Assembly: GCA_016711805.1 (NCBI GenBank)
Contig: JADJSH010000011.1
Span: 1 to 64,000 of the forward strand
Length of the DNA stretch: 64,000 bases
Source of the DNA: Bacteroidota bacterium
GTDB lineage: Bacteria > Bacteroidota > Bacteroidia > B-17B0 > Aurantibacillaceae
Direction of reading: 5' to 3'
The position numbers and the translations under genes were made by a program. The notes beneath the pieces are model-generated. The model had not been told where the DNA came from and ran no database searches. It saw nothing but the letters and a program-made list of their open reading frames with translations. Below, piece after piece: positions 33,601 to 43,186 of this stretch; the stretch's first letter is position 1; each line of letters starts with the position of its first letter.

Positions 33601-36600
33601 ACAAGCTGCTGTTGGATTTGCAACTGCTGTAATTGAAGCACCTGGAGCAACATCTAATACAAAGGTATTAGTTGACGTACATCCAAATCCATTATCACCG
33701 GTAATTGTATATGTTGTTGTTACAGAAGGAGCGTCAGTAATCGTACTTGTTGTTGCACCTGATGGCATCCATGTATAATTAGTTGCGCCGCTTGCTGTTA
33801 GTGTAGCGGTTGTTCCAACACAGATAGTTCCTGTAGGAGAAGCAGTAACGGTCATTGTAGGACTAGTTCCAACATTTACCGTAATAGTTTGTGTTGCTAC
33901 ACAACCACCGCCATTATCACTTGATACAGTGTATGTTGTTGTAATGGTTGGGCTATCAACAACACTTGCAGTAGTCGCAGCAACTGGACTCCAAGTATAA
34001 GTTGTTCCGCCACTTGCTGTTAATGTAATTGTACCAGCAGAGCATAAGGCTGTTGATGTTGCGGCAATAGATAAAGATGGTGTTGAATTAACATTGATGG
34101 TAATTGTGTTACTTCCAATACAACCTGCTCCATTATCTCCGTCAACCGTATAAGTTGTAGTTACACTAGGAGAAACAACAGTTGTTGTTCCTGTTAATGC
34201 TCCAGGATTCCATGTATATGAAGTAGCGCCTGCGCCAGTTAAAGTTGCACTTGCTCCAGCACAAATAGTTGTTGAAGTTGAAGTAGCAGTTACTGTTGGA
34301 GTTGTACTAACATTAATTGTTATTGTTTGTGTACTAGAACATCCAATAGCATCTGCACCAGTTACAGTATAAGTTGTAGTAACAGTTGGACTATCCGTTA
34401 CACTTACTGTTGTTGCAGATAAAGGCATCCATGTATAAGTTGTTGCGCCACTTGCAGTCATCGTTACTGTATTTGATGAACATAATACCGTAGATGTTGC
34501 AGATATTGAAATGGTTGGTATAGAGTTTACATTAATGGTGATGGTTTCAGAAGCTACGCAACCTGTTCCATTATCTGCATCAACCGTATATGTTGTTGTA
34601 ACTGTAGGAGTAACAACAGTTGTTGAACCTGTAATTGCACCTGGATTCCATGTGTAAGATGTAGCTCCTGTACTTGTTAAAGTTGCAGATGAACCAGCAC
34701 AAATTGTATTTGAACTAGCAGTTGCTGTTACAGATAAAACAGGGCCAACAGTGATTGTAATAGTTTCTGTATTTGTACAACCAACACCATTATCGCCTGT
34801 AGCAGTATAGGTTGTTGTTACTGTTGGAGAAACTACTGTAGTTGAACCAGTTAATGCTCCTGGATTCCAAGTGTAAGTACTTGCACCGTTAGCATTTAAT
34901 GTAGTACTGTTTCCTAAACAGATGGTATTATTTGAAGCAGACAATGTTAATGTTGGATTAGTGCCTACATTAATTGTAATAGTTTCGGTTCCAATACAAC
35001 CAGCTCCATTATCACTACTTACTGTATATGTTGTAGTTACTGTTGGATTATCAACAACACTTGCAGTTGTAGCAGTAATTGGACTCCAAGTGTAAGTTGT
35101 TCCACCACTAGCACTTAAAGTTACTGAACCTGCAGCACATAAAGTTGCTGAGCTTGCAGTAATTGAAAGTGTAGGCGAAGAGTTTACTGTGATTGTAATT
35201 GTATTATTAGCAGCACAGCCTAAAGTATTATCACCGTCAACAGTATATGTTGTTGTAACTGTTGGACTCACAGCAACTGCCGTACCTGTTAAAGCTCCTG
35301 GGTTCCATGTGTAAGATGTAGCTCCAGAACCTGTTAATGTTGTTGTACCTCCTGCACAGATTGTATTTGAAGAAGCAGAAGCGGTCACTGTTAAATTCGG
35401 ACTAACAGATAATGTAATTGTTTGAGTTGTTGAACATGTACCGTTATCTCCAGTTACTGTATAATCAGTAGTAGTTGTTGGAGTTACCACAATTGATGCA
35501 GTGGTTAAAGCTCCTGGGTTCCATGTATAAGATGTAGCACCAGTTGCAGTTAACGTTCCACTATTACCTGCGCAAATCGTATTTGAAGAAGCGCTTAAAG
35601 TTAATGTTGGATTTGTATTTACGTTTACTGTAACGGTTTCTGTATTAACACATCCAAGTCCGTTGTCGCTTGTTACCGTATAAGTTGTTGTTACAGTTGG
35701 AGAAACTACAACGTTGGTTCCAGTTAAGGCGCCTGGAGTCCAAGTATAATTTGTACTACCGTTAGCAGTTAAAGTAGAAGAACTACCAGCGCAGATTGCA
35801 GTTGGAGAAGCACTCGCTGTAATTGTAGGACTTGGTATAACATCTATTGTAATTGTATTAGTTGCTGAACAACCAAAAGCATTTACTCTATTAATAGTAT
35901 AAGTTGTTGTAACAGTTGGAGACACAGCTACTGAGTTTCCAATTAATGTACCTGGATTCCAAGTATATGTAGCGGCGCCACTTCCTGTTAAAGTTGTGGT
36001 GTTTCCAGCACAAATTGTATTTGATGATGCTGTAGCTGAAACTGTTGGTGCACTAACATTTACATCAACCGTTTGAGTAGTAGAGCAACCAAGTGCATCT
36101 TCACCAATCACAGTATAAGTTGTAGTTACTGTAGGAGTAACAGCAATCGTAGATCCTGTTAATGCACCTGGATTCCAAGTGTATGTTGAAGCGCCTGTTC
36201 CTGTTAAGGTTGCTGTATTACCAATACATAATACTGTAGGGTTAGAGCTTGCTGTTAAAGTAAGCGTTGGATTTACTGTTAATGAAACAGTTGTTGTGTT
36301 CGAGCAAATACCATTATCTCCAGTTACTGTATATATAGTAGTTGCAGTTGGAGTCACAACTGTTGTTGTTCCAGTTAATGCTCCTGGATTCCATATATAA
36401 GAAGTTGCTCCATTCGCTGTTAATGTAGATGAGCTTCCTGAACATATAGCTGTTGGCGATGCGATTGCTGTAACTGTTGGACTAGCAATGACATTTATAG
36501 TAAGCGTATTAGTAGTTGAGCAACCAGTAATATTAGCACCAGTTACAGAATAAGTAGTAGTAATCGTAGGACTAACCGCTACTGTAAATCCTGTTGTACC

Positions 36601-39600
36601 ACCTGGATTCCAAGTATAACTTACAGCGCCAATTGCTCCTAATGTTGTTGTACTTCCTGCGCATATAGTATTAGCTGCGGCAGCTACAGATAACGTAGGA
36701 TTTGCATTTACTGTTAATGATAAAGTTGTTGTGTTTGTACAACCTGTTGCAGAAGTTCCAGTTACTGTATATACTGTAGTTACTGTTGGAGTAACAGCAA
36801 TTGTTGTTCCTGCTATCGCTCCTGGATTCCAAGTATAAGTTGATGCACCATTTCCAGTTAAGGTTGCTGAAGAACCTGCACAAACAGCTGTTGGATTAGA
36901 TGAAGTAATTAATGTCGGTAAAGAATTTACAGTTAAAGAAACCGTTGAAGTATTAGAACAAGAACCTGTAACGCCCGTTACGGTATATACTGTAGTAGCC
37001 GTTGGAGTAACCACAACGTTAGTTCCTGTTAAAGCACCTGGGTTCCAAGTATAAGATGTTGCGCCATTTCCTGTTAATGTTGCAGAAGCTCCTGCGCAAA
37101 TTGCCGTAGGGTTTGATACTGCTGTTACTGTAGGATTTGGATTCACAACTAAATTAACTGTTCTGGTAGCTGTACAACCTAAAGTGGTTGTTCCCACTAC
37201 TGTATATATTGTTGTAGCGGTTGGAGTTACCGCAACTGAAGTTCCTGATAATGCACCAGGGTTCCATGTATAAGTTGATGCACCTGAACCTGTTAATGTT
37301 GCAGAAGCTCCAGCACAAATTGCAGTTGGACTTGCTACTGCATTTACTGTTGGATTAGAAACTACTAGAGATAATGTTCTAGTATTTGTACATCCTGCTA
37401 ATGAAACACCTGATACCGTATAGACTGTAGTTGTTGTTGGTGTAACTGCAACCGTTGTTCCTGATAATGCTCCTGGATTCCAAGTATAAGTAGAAGCACC
37501 GCTTCCTGTTAATGTAGCTGTATTGCCAATACATAATACTGTTGGATTAGACGTAGCTGTTAATGTTGGTAAAGCATTTACGGTTAATGAAACCGTTGAA
37601 GTATTAGAACAAGTTCCAGTTCTTCCAATGACTGTATAAATTGTAGTTGCCGTAGGAGAAACTACTGCTGTCGTTCCTGTTAATGCTCCTGGATTCCAAG
37701 TATATGTTGTAGCGCCACTTCCAGTTAATGTTGCAGAAGAGCCAGCACAAATAGCTGTTGGATTAGAAACTGCTGTTACTGTTGGAATTGGTGTTACTGT
37801 TAAATTAATGGTGCGAGTTGGACTTGCACAACCAGCTGCACTTGTTCCAACTAAACTATAAACTGTAGTTGCTGTTGGTGTAACTGCAATAGTTGCACCT
37901 GTTAATGCTCCTGGATTCCATGTGTATGTGCTTGCTCCTGTTCCAGTTAATGTTGCAGAAGAACCTGCACAAATAATTGTAGGGCTGCTTGTTGCAGTTA
38001 TAGTAGGAATTGAATTCACTACTAAACTAACAGTTCTTGTATTTGAACAACCTAAAGCAGAAGTACCAATTACTGTATAGGTAGTTGTAACTGTTGGAGA
38101 AACAACCGTTGTTGAACCTGTTAAAGCTCCCGGATTCCAAGTATAAGTTGAAGCGCCCGAACCAGTTAATGTTGCAGTGGTCCCAGCACAAATTGCAGTT
38201 GGATTAGTAACAGCTGTTACTGTTGGATTAGAATTTACAGTTATTGAAACTGTACGAGTATTAGTACAAGAACCATTAGCTCCTGTTACTGTATAGATCG
38301 TTGAAGTAGTTGGTGTAACTGCTACAGTAGCTCCGGCTAAAGCACCAGGGTTCCATGTATACGATGTTGCGCCACTTGCTGTTAAAGAAGTTGATGCTCC
38401 TGCACAAATGGTTGCAGAAGTTGCAGAAGCTGTTACTGTTGGAGTTGTTGTTACCGATAATGATAAAGTTCTTGTATTCGTACAACCTAAAGTTGAAGTA
38501 CCAACTACTGTATATATGGTAGTTGCAGTTGGTGTAACCGCAACAGTTGCGCCTGTTAAAGCACCTGGATTCCATATATAAGTAGAAGCTCCTGTCCCTG
38601 TTAAAGTGGCAGTGTTACCTGAACATAATATTGTTGGGTTAGAAACTGCTGTTACTGTTGGTGACGGACTAACGGTTACAGAAACCGTTCTTGTATTAGT
38701 ACAAGAACCGTTAGCTCCTGTTACAGTATAAACAGTTGTAGCAGTTGGATTGACAACTGCAGTTGCACCTGTTAAGGCACCAGGATTCCACGTGTAAGAT
38801 GTGGCACCACTTCCTGTTAAGGTAGCTGAAGAGCCTGCACAAATTGCTGTTGGACTTGAAACCGCTGTTACAGTTGGAGTAGGATTTACAACTAAATTCA
38901 ATGTACGAGTTGCACTTGTACAACCTGCTGTGTTTGTTCCTACAACACTGTAAATAGTTGTAGCCGTTGGAGTAACTGCAATGGTTGCTCCTGTTAAAGC
39001 ACCTGGATTCCAAGTGTAAGTTGATGCTCCAGATGTAGTTAATGTTGCTGTACTACCTGAACATAAAATTGTTGGGTTGCTAACTGCTGTTAGTGTAGGA
39101 ATTGGACTTACTTGTAAAGTAACTGTTCTAGTATTAGTACAAGAGCCATTTGATCCAGTAACCGTATAAGTAGTTGTTACAGTTGGAGAAACAACAGTTG
39201 TTGAACCTGTTAAAGCACCTGGGTTCCAAGTGTAAGTTGAAGCACCACCTGCAGTTAATGTAGCACTACTTCCTCTACAAATTAAAGTAGGAGAAGAAGA
39301 GGCAGTAACAGTAGGACTTGGATTAACTGTTAATGAAATTGTATTTGTATTAGAACACGTTCCTGTTCTTCCAATGACTGTATAGATAGTAGTTGCAGTT
39401 GGAGTAACTACCGCTGTTGTTCCAGTTAAAGCTCCTGGATTCCAAGTATAAGTAGTTGCACCACTTCCTGTTAAGGTTGCTGAAGAACCAGCACAAACAG
39501 CTGTTGGACTTGCGGTTGCATTGACTGTAGGATTAGGAGTTACCGTTAAATTTAAAGTTCTAGTTGCTGTACAACCTAAAGTAGTTGTTCCTACAACGGT

Positions 39601-42600
39601 GTAAACAGTTGTAGCAGTTGGTGTAACCGCAACAGTTGTTCCAGATAAAGCTCCAGGATTCCAAGTGTATGTTGATGCACCTGAACCTGTTAATGTTGCT
39701 GAGCTACCAGCACATAAAGTAGTTGGATTAGCTACAGCATTAATTGTTGGATTTGAAACAGTTAATGTAACGGTTCTTGTATTTGTACAACCAGTTGCAG
39801 ATGTTCCAGTAACTGTATATGTTGTTGTTAATGTTGGAGAAACCACCGTTGTTGAACCAGTTAAAGCGCCTGGATTCCAAGTGTAAGTTGAAGCACCACC
39901 TGCAGTTAATGTAGCACTGCTTCCTCTACAAATTAAAGTAGGAGAAGAAGAGGCAGTAACAGTAGGGCTTGGATTAACCGATAATGAAATTGTATTTGTA
40001 TTAGAACAAGTTCCTGTTCTTCCAATCACTGTATAAACAGTAGTTGCGGTAGGAGTAACCACAACGTTAGTTCCAACTAAAGCTCCTGGATTCCAAGTAT
40101 AAGTTGTTGCGCCGCTTCCTGTTAAAGTTGCTGAAGAACCAGCACAAACAGCTGTTGGACTTGCAGTTGCATTGACAGTAGGATTAGGAGTTACCGTTAA
40201 ATTTAGAGTTCTAGTTGCTGTACAACCTAAAGTAGTTGTACCAACTACAGTGTAAACAGTTGTAGCAGTTGGTGTAACCGCAACAGTTGTTCCTGATAGA
40301 GCACCTGGGTTCCAAGTGTATGTTGATGCACCGGAACCAGTTAACGTTGCTGAGCTGCCAGCACATAAAGTGGTTGGATTAGCTACCGCATTAATTGTTG
40401 GATTTGAAACAGTTAAAGTAACGGTTCTTGTATTTGTACAACCAGTTGCAGATGTTCCAGTAACTGTATATGTTGTTGTTAATGTTGGAGAAACAACAGT
40501 TGTTGAACCTGTTAAAACACCTGGATTCCAAGTGTAAGTGGAAGCACCACCTGCAGTTAATGTAGCACTGCTTCCTCTACAAATTAAAGTAGGAGAAGAA
40601 GTAGCACTAACTGTTGGACTTGGATTAACCGTTAAAGAAATAGTTCTTGTATTAGAACACGTTCCTGTTCTTCCAATCACTGTATATATAGTAGTTGCAG
40701 TTGGAGTAACTACGACGTTAGTTCCAGTTAAAGCTCCTGGGTTCCAAGTATAAGTAGTTGCACCACTTCCAGTTAAAGTTGCTGAAGAACCAGCACAAAC
40801 AGCTGTTGGACTTGCAGTTGCATTGACAGTAGGATTAGGAGTTACCGTTAAATTTAGAGTTCTAGTTGCTGTACAACCTAAAGTAGTTGTACCAACTACA
40901 GTGTAAACAGTTGTAGCAGTTGGTGTAACCGCAACAGTTGTTCCTGATATAGCACCTGGGTTCCAAGTGTATGTTGATGCACCTGAACCTGTTAATGTTG
41001 CAGAGCTTCCAGCACAAACAGCTGTAGGATTAGCAACTGCATTTATTGTAGGATTAGCAACTGCAACAGATACAGTTTGTGAATCTGTACAACCGGACGC
41101 GTTTGCAGATGTAACTGTATAAACGGTTGTTACAGTTGGAGAAACACTAACGCTAGTGCCAGTTATTGCTCCAGGAGTCCAGCTATAAGTAATTCCACCA
41201 CCCGCAGTTAACGTTGAAGAATTTCCTCTACAAATTAAAGATGGACTGGCAGTAGCTGTAACTGTGGGATTGTTTTTTGCATTTAATGAGATTGTTGTTG
41301 TAGAACTACAACCTGCTGCGTTTGTGCCAATTACAGTATAAGTAGTATTTGCAGTTGCTGTTATCACAACATTTGCTCCAGTTAAAGCTCCTGGATTCCA
41401 AGTATAAGTTAGTGCTCCAACGGCAGATAGTGTTGCCGTTGAACCAATACAAATATTTGTTGGACTTGTAGTAGCAGAAATAGTTGGAGTCACTCCAACA
41501 TTAATAGTTAGGGTTCTTGTTGAAGTACATGCACCTGTTCGTCCTGTTACAGTATAAACAGTTGTGGTTGTTGGAGTAACAGCCACAGTTGCTCCTGTTG
41601 TTGCACCCGGATTCCACGTATAAGTTGTTGCACCACTAGCTGTTAAAGTAGATGTGCCTCCGTTACAAATAACGGTTGGACTTGCAGAAGCAGTTAGACT
41701 TAGGTTTGTAACCGTTAGAGTAACTGTTCTTGTATTTGTACATCCTACTAAATTTGTGCCCGTAACTGTATAAGTTGTTGTTACTGTTGGAGAAACTACA
41801 GTTGTTGAACCTGTTGCCGCACCTGGACTCCACGTATAAGTTGATGCGCCACCCGCCGTTAATGTAGCTGAGTTTCCAGAACAAATAGAAGTTGGATTAG
41901 AAACTGCCGTAACAGTAGGTGTTGGCCTAACTACCAAGTTAATAGTTCTTGTTGCTGTACATGAACCAGTAGTACCTGTTACCGTATAAATAGTTGTCAC
42001 GGTTGGTGATACAGAAATAGAAGCACCAGTTAAGTTTCCTGGATTCCAAGTATAGGTAGTTGCTCCAACCGCTGTTAATGTAGATGATGAACCTCTACAG
42101 ATACTAGTAGGGCTTGCAGTTGCTGTAATAGTTGGAGTAGGAGTAACCGATACTTGAACAGCACTAGTGTACGTAGAAACACCAGCCCCACAATTAGCTT
42201 CTCTTAAAGTTGCAGTATATGTACTTGTAACCGTTGGGCAAGGAGCGGCAGTTAAACCTGTTGCCGTAAATCCACTAGGCCCCGTCCAGTTTACAGTAAA
42301 TGTTGGTGCACCAGTTGGTGTAAAACGCCAAGATTCATTTGTGGCTGTCCAAGGAGTTAAAACGTTTCGTCCTGGAGGCGCAACCGCAATGTTACCTAAA
42401 GCATTTTGAATACCAACTAAACCTCTACCATTTTGCCAAGCAAGACACGCAGCACTACTTTGTATGTTAATATCAATGATGTTAGATTTTTCGTATAATA
42501 CGATTTGAAAAGTAGTAGTGATAGAATTACAACCAGCACCATATAAAGGTACAGTTGTCCAGTTTGCAATAAATCTTCTACAAGGAGCTACACCACCAGT

Positions 42601-43092
42601 AGTGTAAGTAACATTAGAGCCAATGCCTACAGAAGGATCAATATCTCTATAAGCACCACAAATTGTATTTGGCTGATGTTCAGTTAAATTTGGTAAAATG
42701 TTGTTTACGGTATAATTCTCTCCACCGCTTGCTACAGCTGTATTAAAGGTAATCTCTCCATTACTTCCAATTAATAATTGGGTAAATGTATTTCCAAAAT
42801 AACAAAAGTTAAATCCAATTGGTATAGCAGCACTCCATACGTCATCCACGTTTGGAATGGCAGTTGTCCCAACTCCAAATGGGAATGGAGTGTATGGAAT
42901 TGACGCTACACTATAATTTGAAGTTGTATTTAATGTAGCAATAGTGGCCGCTAAACTAGCACAGTTTCCCCTACATATAGTTGTATTGGAGCCTGCGCTA
43001 ATGCTTGATGTAGGACAGGTTTGAGAAACAGAAACTTGTTGAGTTAAGATAACAAGTAAAAGAACCTGAAGAGATTTAATAAAAAAATTCAT
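30676..43092 (-). CDS. Giant secreted Ig-repeat adhesin with T9SS type B sorting domain
   Basis: A 4138-residue protein. Signal peptide 1-23 (ends QQVSVSQ). Residues about 50-260 form a globular nidogen-like domain (GFNFCYFGNTFTQLLIGSNG, GLVGIQNALG). After one atypical repeat come 40 repeats of about 72 residues (hand count), each with a Cys in (I/L)C(A/R/S)G, the core YTWNPGALTG, TTTYTVTG, and a second Cys about 48 residues on, as expected for a disulfide-bonded Ig/PKD-like fold. Five longer repeats (about 80 residues, YTWSGPSSFTSTVQSPTTS) follow, then two DUF11-like domains (about 3730-4020) and a type B sorting domain with IPEVFTPDGDGKNDFF and FNRWGNKVYQ. Probable cell-surface adhesin exported by T9SS with the SprF-type protein encoded next. 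Confidence 0.92.
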   Translation of the reverse strand: MNFFIKSLQVLLLVILTQQVSVSQTCPTSSISAGSNTTICRGNCASLAATIATLNTTSNYSVASIPYTPFPFGVGTTAIPNVDDVWSAAIPIGFNFCYFGNTFTQLLIGSNGEITFNTAVASGGENYTVNNILPNLTEHQPNTICGAYRDIDPSVGIGSNVTYTTGGVAPCRRFIANWTTVPLYGAGCNSITTTFQIVLYEKSNIIDINIQSSAACLAWQNGRGLVGIQNALGNIAVAPPGRNVLTPWTATNESWRFTPTGAPTFTVNWTGPSGFTATGLTAAPCPTVTSTYTATLREANCGAGVSTYTSAVQVSVTPTPTITATASPTSICRGSSSTLTAVGATTYTWNPGNLTGASISVSPTVTTIYTVTGTTGSCTATRTINLVVRPTPTVTAVSNPTSICSGNSATLTAGGASTYTWSPGAATGSTTVVSPTVTTTYTVTGTNLVGCTNTRTVTLTVTNLSLTASASPTVICNGGTSTLTASGATTYTWNPGATTGATVAVTPTTTTVYTVTGRTGACTSTRTLTINVGVTPTISATTSPTNICIGSTATLSAVGALTYTWNPGALTGANVVITATANTTYTVIGTNAAGCSSTTTISLNAKNNPTVTATASPSLICRGNSSTLTAGGGITYSWTPGAITGTSVSVSPTVTTVYTVTSANASGCTDSQTVSVAVANPTINAVANPTAVCAGSSATLTGSGASTYTWNPGAISGTTVAVTPTATTVYTVVGTTTLGCTATRTLNLTVTPNPTVNATASPTAVCAGSSATLTGSGATTYTWNPGALTGTNVVVTPTATTIYTVIGRTGTCSNTRTISLTVNPSPTVSATSSPTLICRGSSATLTAGGASTYTWNPGVLTGSTTVVSPTLTTTYTVTGTSATGCTNTRTVTLTVSNPTINAVANPTTLCAGSSATLTGSGASTYTWNPGALSGTTVAVTPTATTVYTVVGTTTLGCTATRTLNLTVTPNPTVNATASPTAVCAGSSATLTGSGATTYTWNPGALVGTNVVVTPTATTVYTVIGRTGTCSNTNTISLSVNPSPTVTASSSPTLICRGSSATLTAGGASTYTWNPGALTGSTTVVSPTLTTTYTVTGTSATGCTNTRTVTLTVSNPTINAVANPTTLCAGSSATLTGSGASTYTWNPGALSGTTVAVTPTATTVYTVVGTTTLGCTATRTLNLTVTPNPTVNATASPTAVCAGSSATLTGSGATTYTWNPGALTGTTAVVTPTATTIYTVIGRTGTCSNTNTISLTVNPSPTVTASSSPTLICRGSSATLTAGGASTYTWNPGALTGSTTVVSPTVTTTYTVTGSNGSCTNTRTVTLQVSPIPTLTAVSNPTILCSGSTATLTTSGASTYTWNPGALTGATIAVTPTATTIYSVVGTNTAGCTSATRTLNLVVNPTPTVTAVSSPTAICAGSSATLTGSGATSYTWNPGALTGATAVVNPTATTVYTVTGANGSCTNTRTVSVTVSPSPTVTAVSNPTILCSGNTATLTGTGASTYIWNPGALTGATVAVTPTATTIYTVVGTSTLGCTNTRTLSLSVTTTPTVTASATSATICAGASTSLTASGATSYTWNPGALAGATVAVTPTTSTIYTVTGANGSCTNTRTVSITVNSNPTVTAVTNPTAICAGTTATLTGSGASTYTWNPGALTGSTTVVSPTVTTTYTVIGTSALGCSNTRTVSLVVNSIPTITATSSPTIICAGSSATLTGTGASTYTWNPGALTGATIAVTPTATTVYSLVGTSAAGCASPTRTINLTVTPIPTVTAVSNPTAICAGSSATLTGSGATTYTWNPGALTGTTAVVSPTATTIYTVIGRTGTCSNTSTVSLTVNALPTLTATSNPTVLCIGNTATLTGSGASTYTWNPGALSGTTVAVTPTTTTVYTVSGVSLAGCTNTRTLSLVVSNPTVNAVASPTAICAGASATLTGSGASTYTWNPGALSGTSVAVTPTATTIYTVVGTTTLGCTATRTVNLVVNPNPTVTAVSNPTAICAGASATLTGNGATSYTWNPGALTGTNVVVTPTATTVYTVTGVTGSCSNTSTVSLTVNSLPTLITSSNPTAVCAGSSATLTGNGASTYTWNPGAIAGTTIAVTPTVTTVYTVTGTSATGCTNTTTLSLTVNANPTLSVAAAANTICAGSTTTLGAIGAVSYTWNPGGTTGFTVAVSPTITTTYSVTGANITGCSTTNTLTINVIASPTVTAIASPTAICSGSSSTLTANGATSYIWNPGALTGTTTVVTPTATTIYTVTGDNGICSNTTTVSLTVNPTLTLTASSNPTVLCIGNTATLTGTGASTYTWNPGALTGSTIAVTPTVTTTYTVIGEDALGCSTTQTVDVNVSAPTVSATASSNTICAGNTTTLTGSGAATYTWNPGTLIGNSVAVSPTVTTTYTINRVNAFGCSATNTITIDVIPSPTITASASPTAICAGSSSTLTANGSTNYTWTPGALTGTNVVVSPTVTTTYTVTSDNGLGCVNTETVTVNVNTNPTLTLSASSNTICAGNSGTLTATGATSYTWNPGALTTASIVVTPTTTTDYTVTGDNGTCSTTQTITLSVSPNLTVTASASSNTICAGGTTTLTGSGATSYTWNPGALTGTAVAVSPTVTTTYTVDGDNTLGCAANNTITITVNSSPTLSITASSATLCAAGSVTLSASGGTTYTWSPITATTASVVDNPTVTTTYTVSSDNGAGCIGTETITINVGTNPTLTLSASNNTICLGNSTTLNANGASTYTWNPGALTGSTTVVSPTVTTTYTATGDNGVGCTNTETITITVGPVLSVTATASSNTICAGSSATLTSTGATSYTWNPGAITGSTTVVTPTVTTTYTVDADNGTGCVASETITINVNSIPTISISATSTVLCSSNTVTMTASGATTYTWMPLSATTVSVTDSPTVTTTYTVTGADAIGCSSTQTITINVSTTPTVTATSTSTTICAGASATLTGAGATSYTWNPGALTGTTTVVSPSVTTTYTVDGDNGAGCIGSNTITINVNSTPSLSIAATSTALCSAGTITLTASGGTTYTWSPVAATTASVVDSPTITTTYTVSSDNGGGCVATQTITVNVGTSPTMTVTASPTGTICVGTTATLTASGATNYTWMPSGATTSTITDAPSVTTTYTITGDNGFGCTSTNTFVLDVAPGASITAVANPTAACANSTISLSASGATSYTWMPMNVSGATVTATPSVSTTYTVLGDNGSCVASSTVFVNVTPGPANVTTSVSGDITCNTASVNLFGSTTTSPVVYLWTGPSSYTSTVQNPTGITQGGIYTLGVIDMLTSCVTTSTVTVITNTTIPGLTATTSGSLGCAGTVTLTAASTTTNTLTYTWSGPSSFTSTVQSPTTSVAGNYTVNVADALTGCNTTTTLTVGTTTASANFTATVSGSLTCTGNVTLTATPSSTNAVTYSWNGPSSFTSTAQSPTTTVAGDYTISVTDIASGCSSTSTITVGTNTVGPNLTAVTSGSLGCATSVTLTASTTGTNTLTYTWSGPSSFTSAVQSPTTSVAGDYTVVANDATTGCSSTSTITIGTNTTVPVVGIVSPGPVLGCNSTVTLSVITATTPTYGYVWNGPLFFNSTLQNPSTNLPGDYTVTVIDPTNGCSNTVVVTVTTDTTVPSFTAMAMAATCTGTIANNDGTIMISGYGATDTYDLSQAATYTGSATYATGNVIPFSGVLTSILNNPATAIPYTIRVFSANGCFADVTVTLTPTNCTSTVSPNVLGMTKAVSTPTFVNNNAYNVTYTVVATNASTVNLTNFSIIDNLISTFPLPTTYSVISAPVVTSLNSSLTVNATFDGSTQNDMLLPLTSTLTAGRKDTIVFTVQINPNGFFGPFRNSAIGSGFDGTVTVADSSNTGFGWDPDNDGDPTNNDTATVVSLNPNSQIGVAKSGTVSEILADKTLDVTYVITVKNLGNDTLKSVQVFDTLNIPTPATFTIKSGPTTTGNLTANGSYNGNSDIALLIANSSTLAPGETQTITFVLNITPNEVRSITNIAIGNGINSTGGTVRDSSNTGTNPDPNGNGVATEPGENVPTVLELPDVNLFIPEVFTPDGDGKNDFFVIKGIEGRTVNLTVFNRWGNKVYQNDAYDNTWSGTPNVSGLIIGNSKLPQGTYYYVIEFEDGADEPVNGYVVLQY
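39110..41060 (-). repeat. Higher-order repeat in the adhesin gene, period 651 bases
   Basis: Three copies of a three-domain module (217 codons, 651 bases). Each module runs PTINAVANPT, NPTVNATASPT, then SPTV(S/T)A(T/S)SSPT. Matching points are about 39576, 40227 and 40878. Nucleotide identity is visibly high, far higher than between the outer repeats, so the array is a recent tandem expansion. Boundaries are approximate. Confidence 0.8.
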
Positions 43093-43127
43093 ATCTAGAT
43101 ATTTATTGTTTTTAATGGTGATATGTT

Positions 43128-43173
43128 ATAGCCAGTTTAATAAGTATTGTTTGTATTTGGCAAACATGGCTAT
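43128..43173 (-). promoter_or_regulatory. Two-level hairpin in the adhesin gene leader
   Basis: ATAGCCA (43128-43134) pairs with TGGCTAT (43167-43173), and inside it TGTTTG (43148-43153) pairs with CAAACA (43161-43166) around a 7-base loop. It lies in the 94-base gap between the 149-residue protein gene and the giant adhesin start at 43092. It could be an RNA control element or an operator; no T run follows on the minus strand. Confidence 0.4.
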
Positions 43174-43186
43174 TTCATATACGTAA

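Noticed and set aside
30950..42409. Long plus-strand frames inside the adhesin gene (Val/Thr/Pro-rich)
   Set aside because: They are antisense shadows of the Thr-rich repeats and recur with the repeat period, with no start signals.
30676..43092. Possible CRISPR or satellite array
   Set aside because: The repeats are in frame, about 217 bases, and encode Ig-like domains; there are no short spacers and no cas genes.
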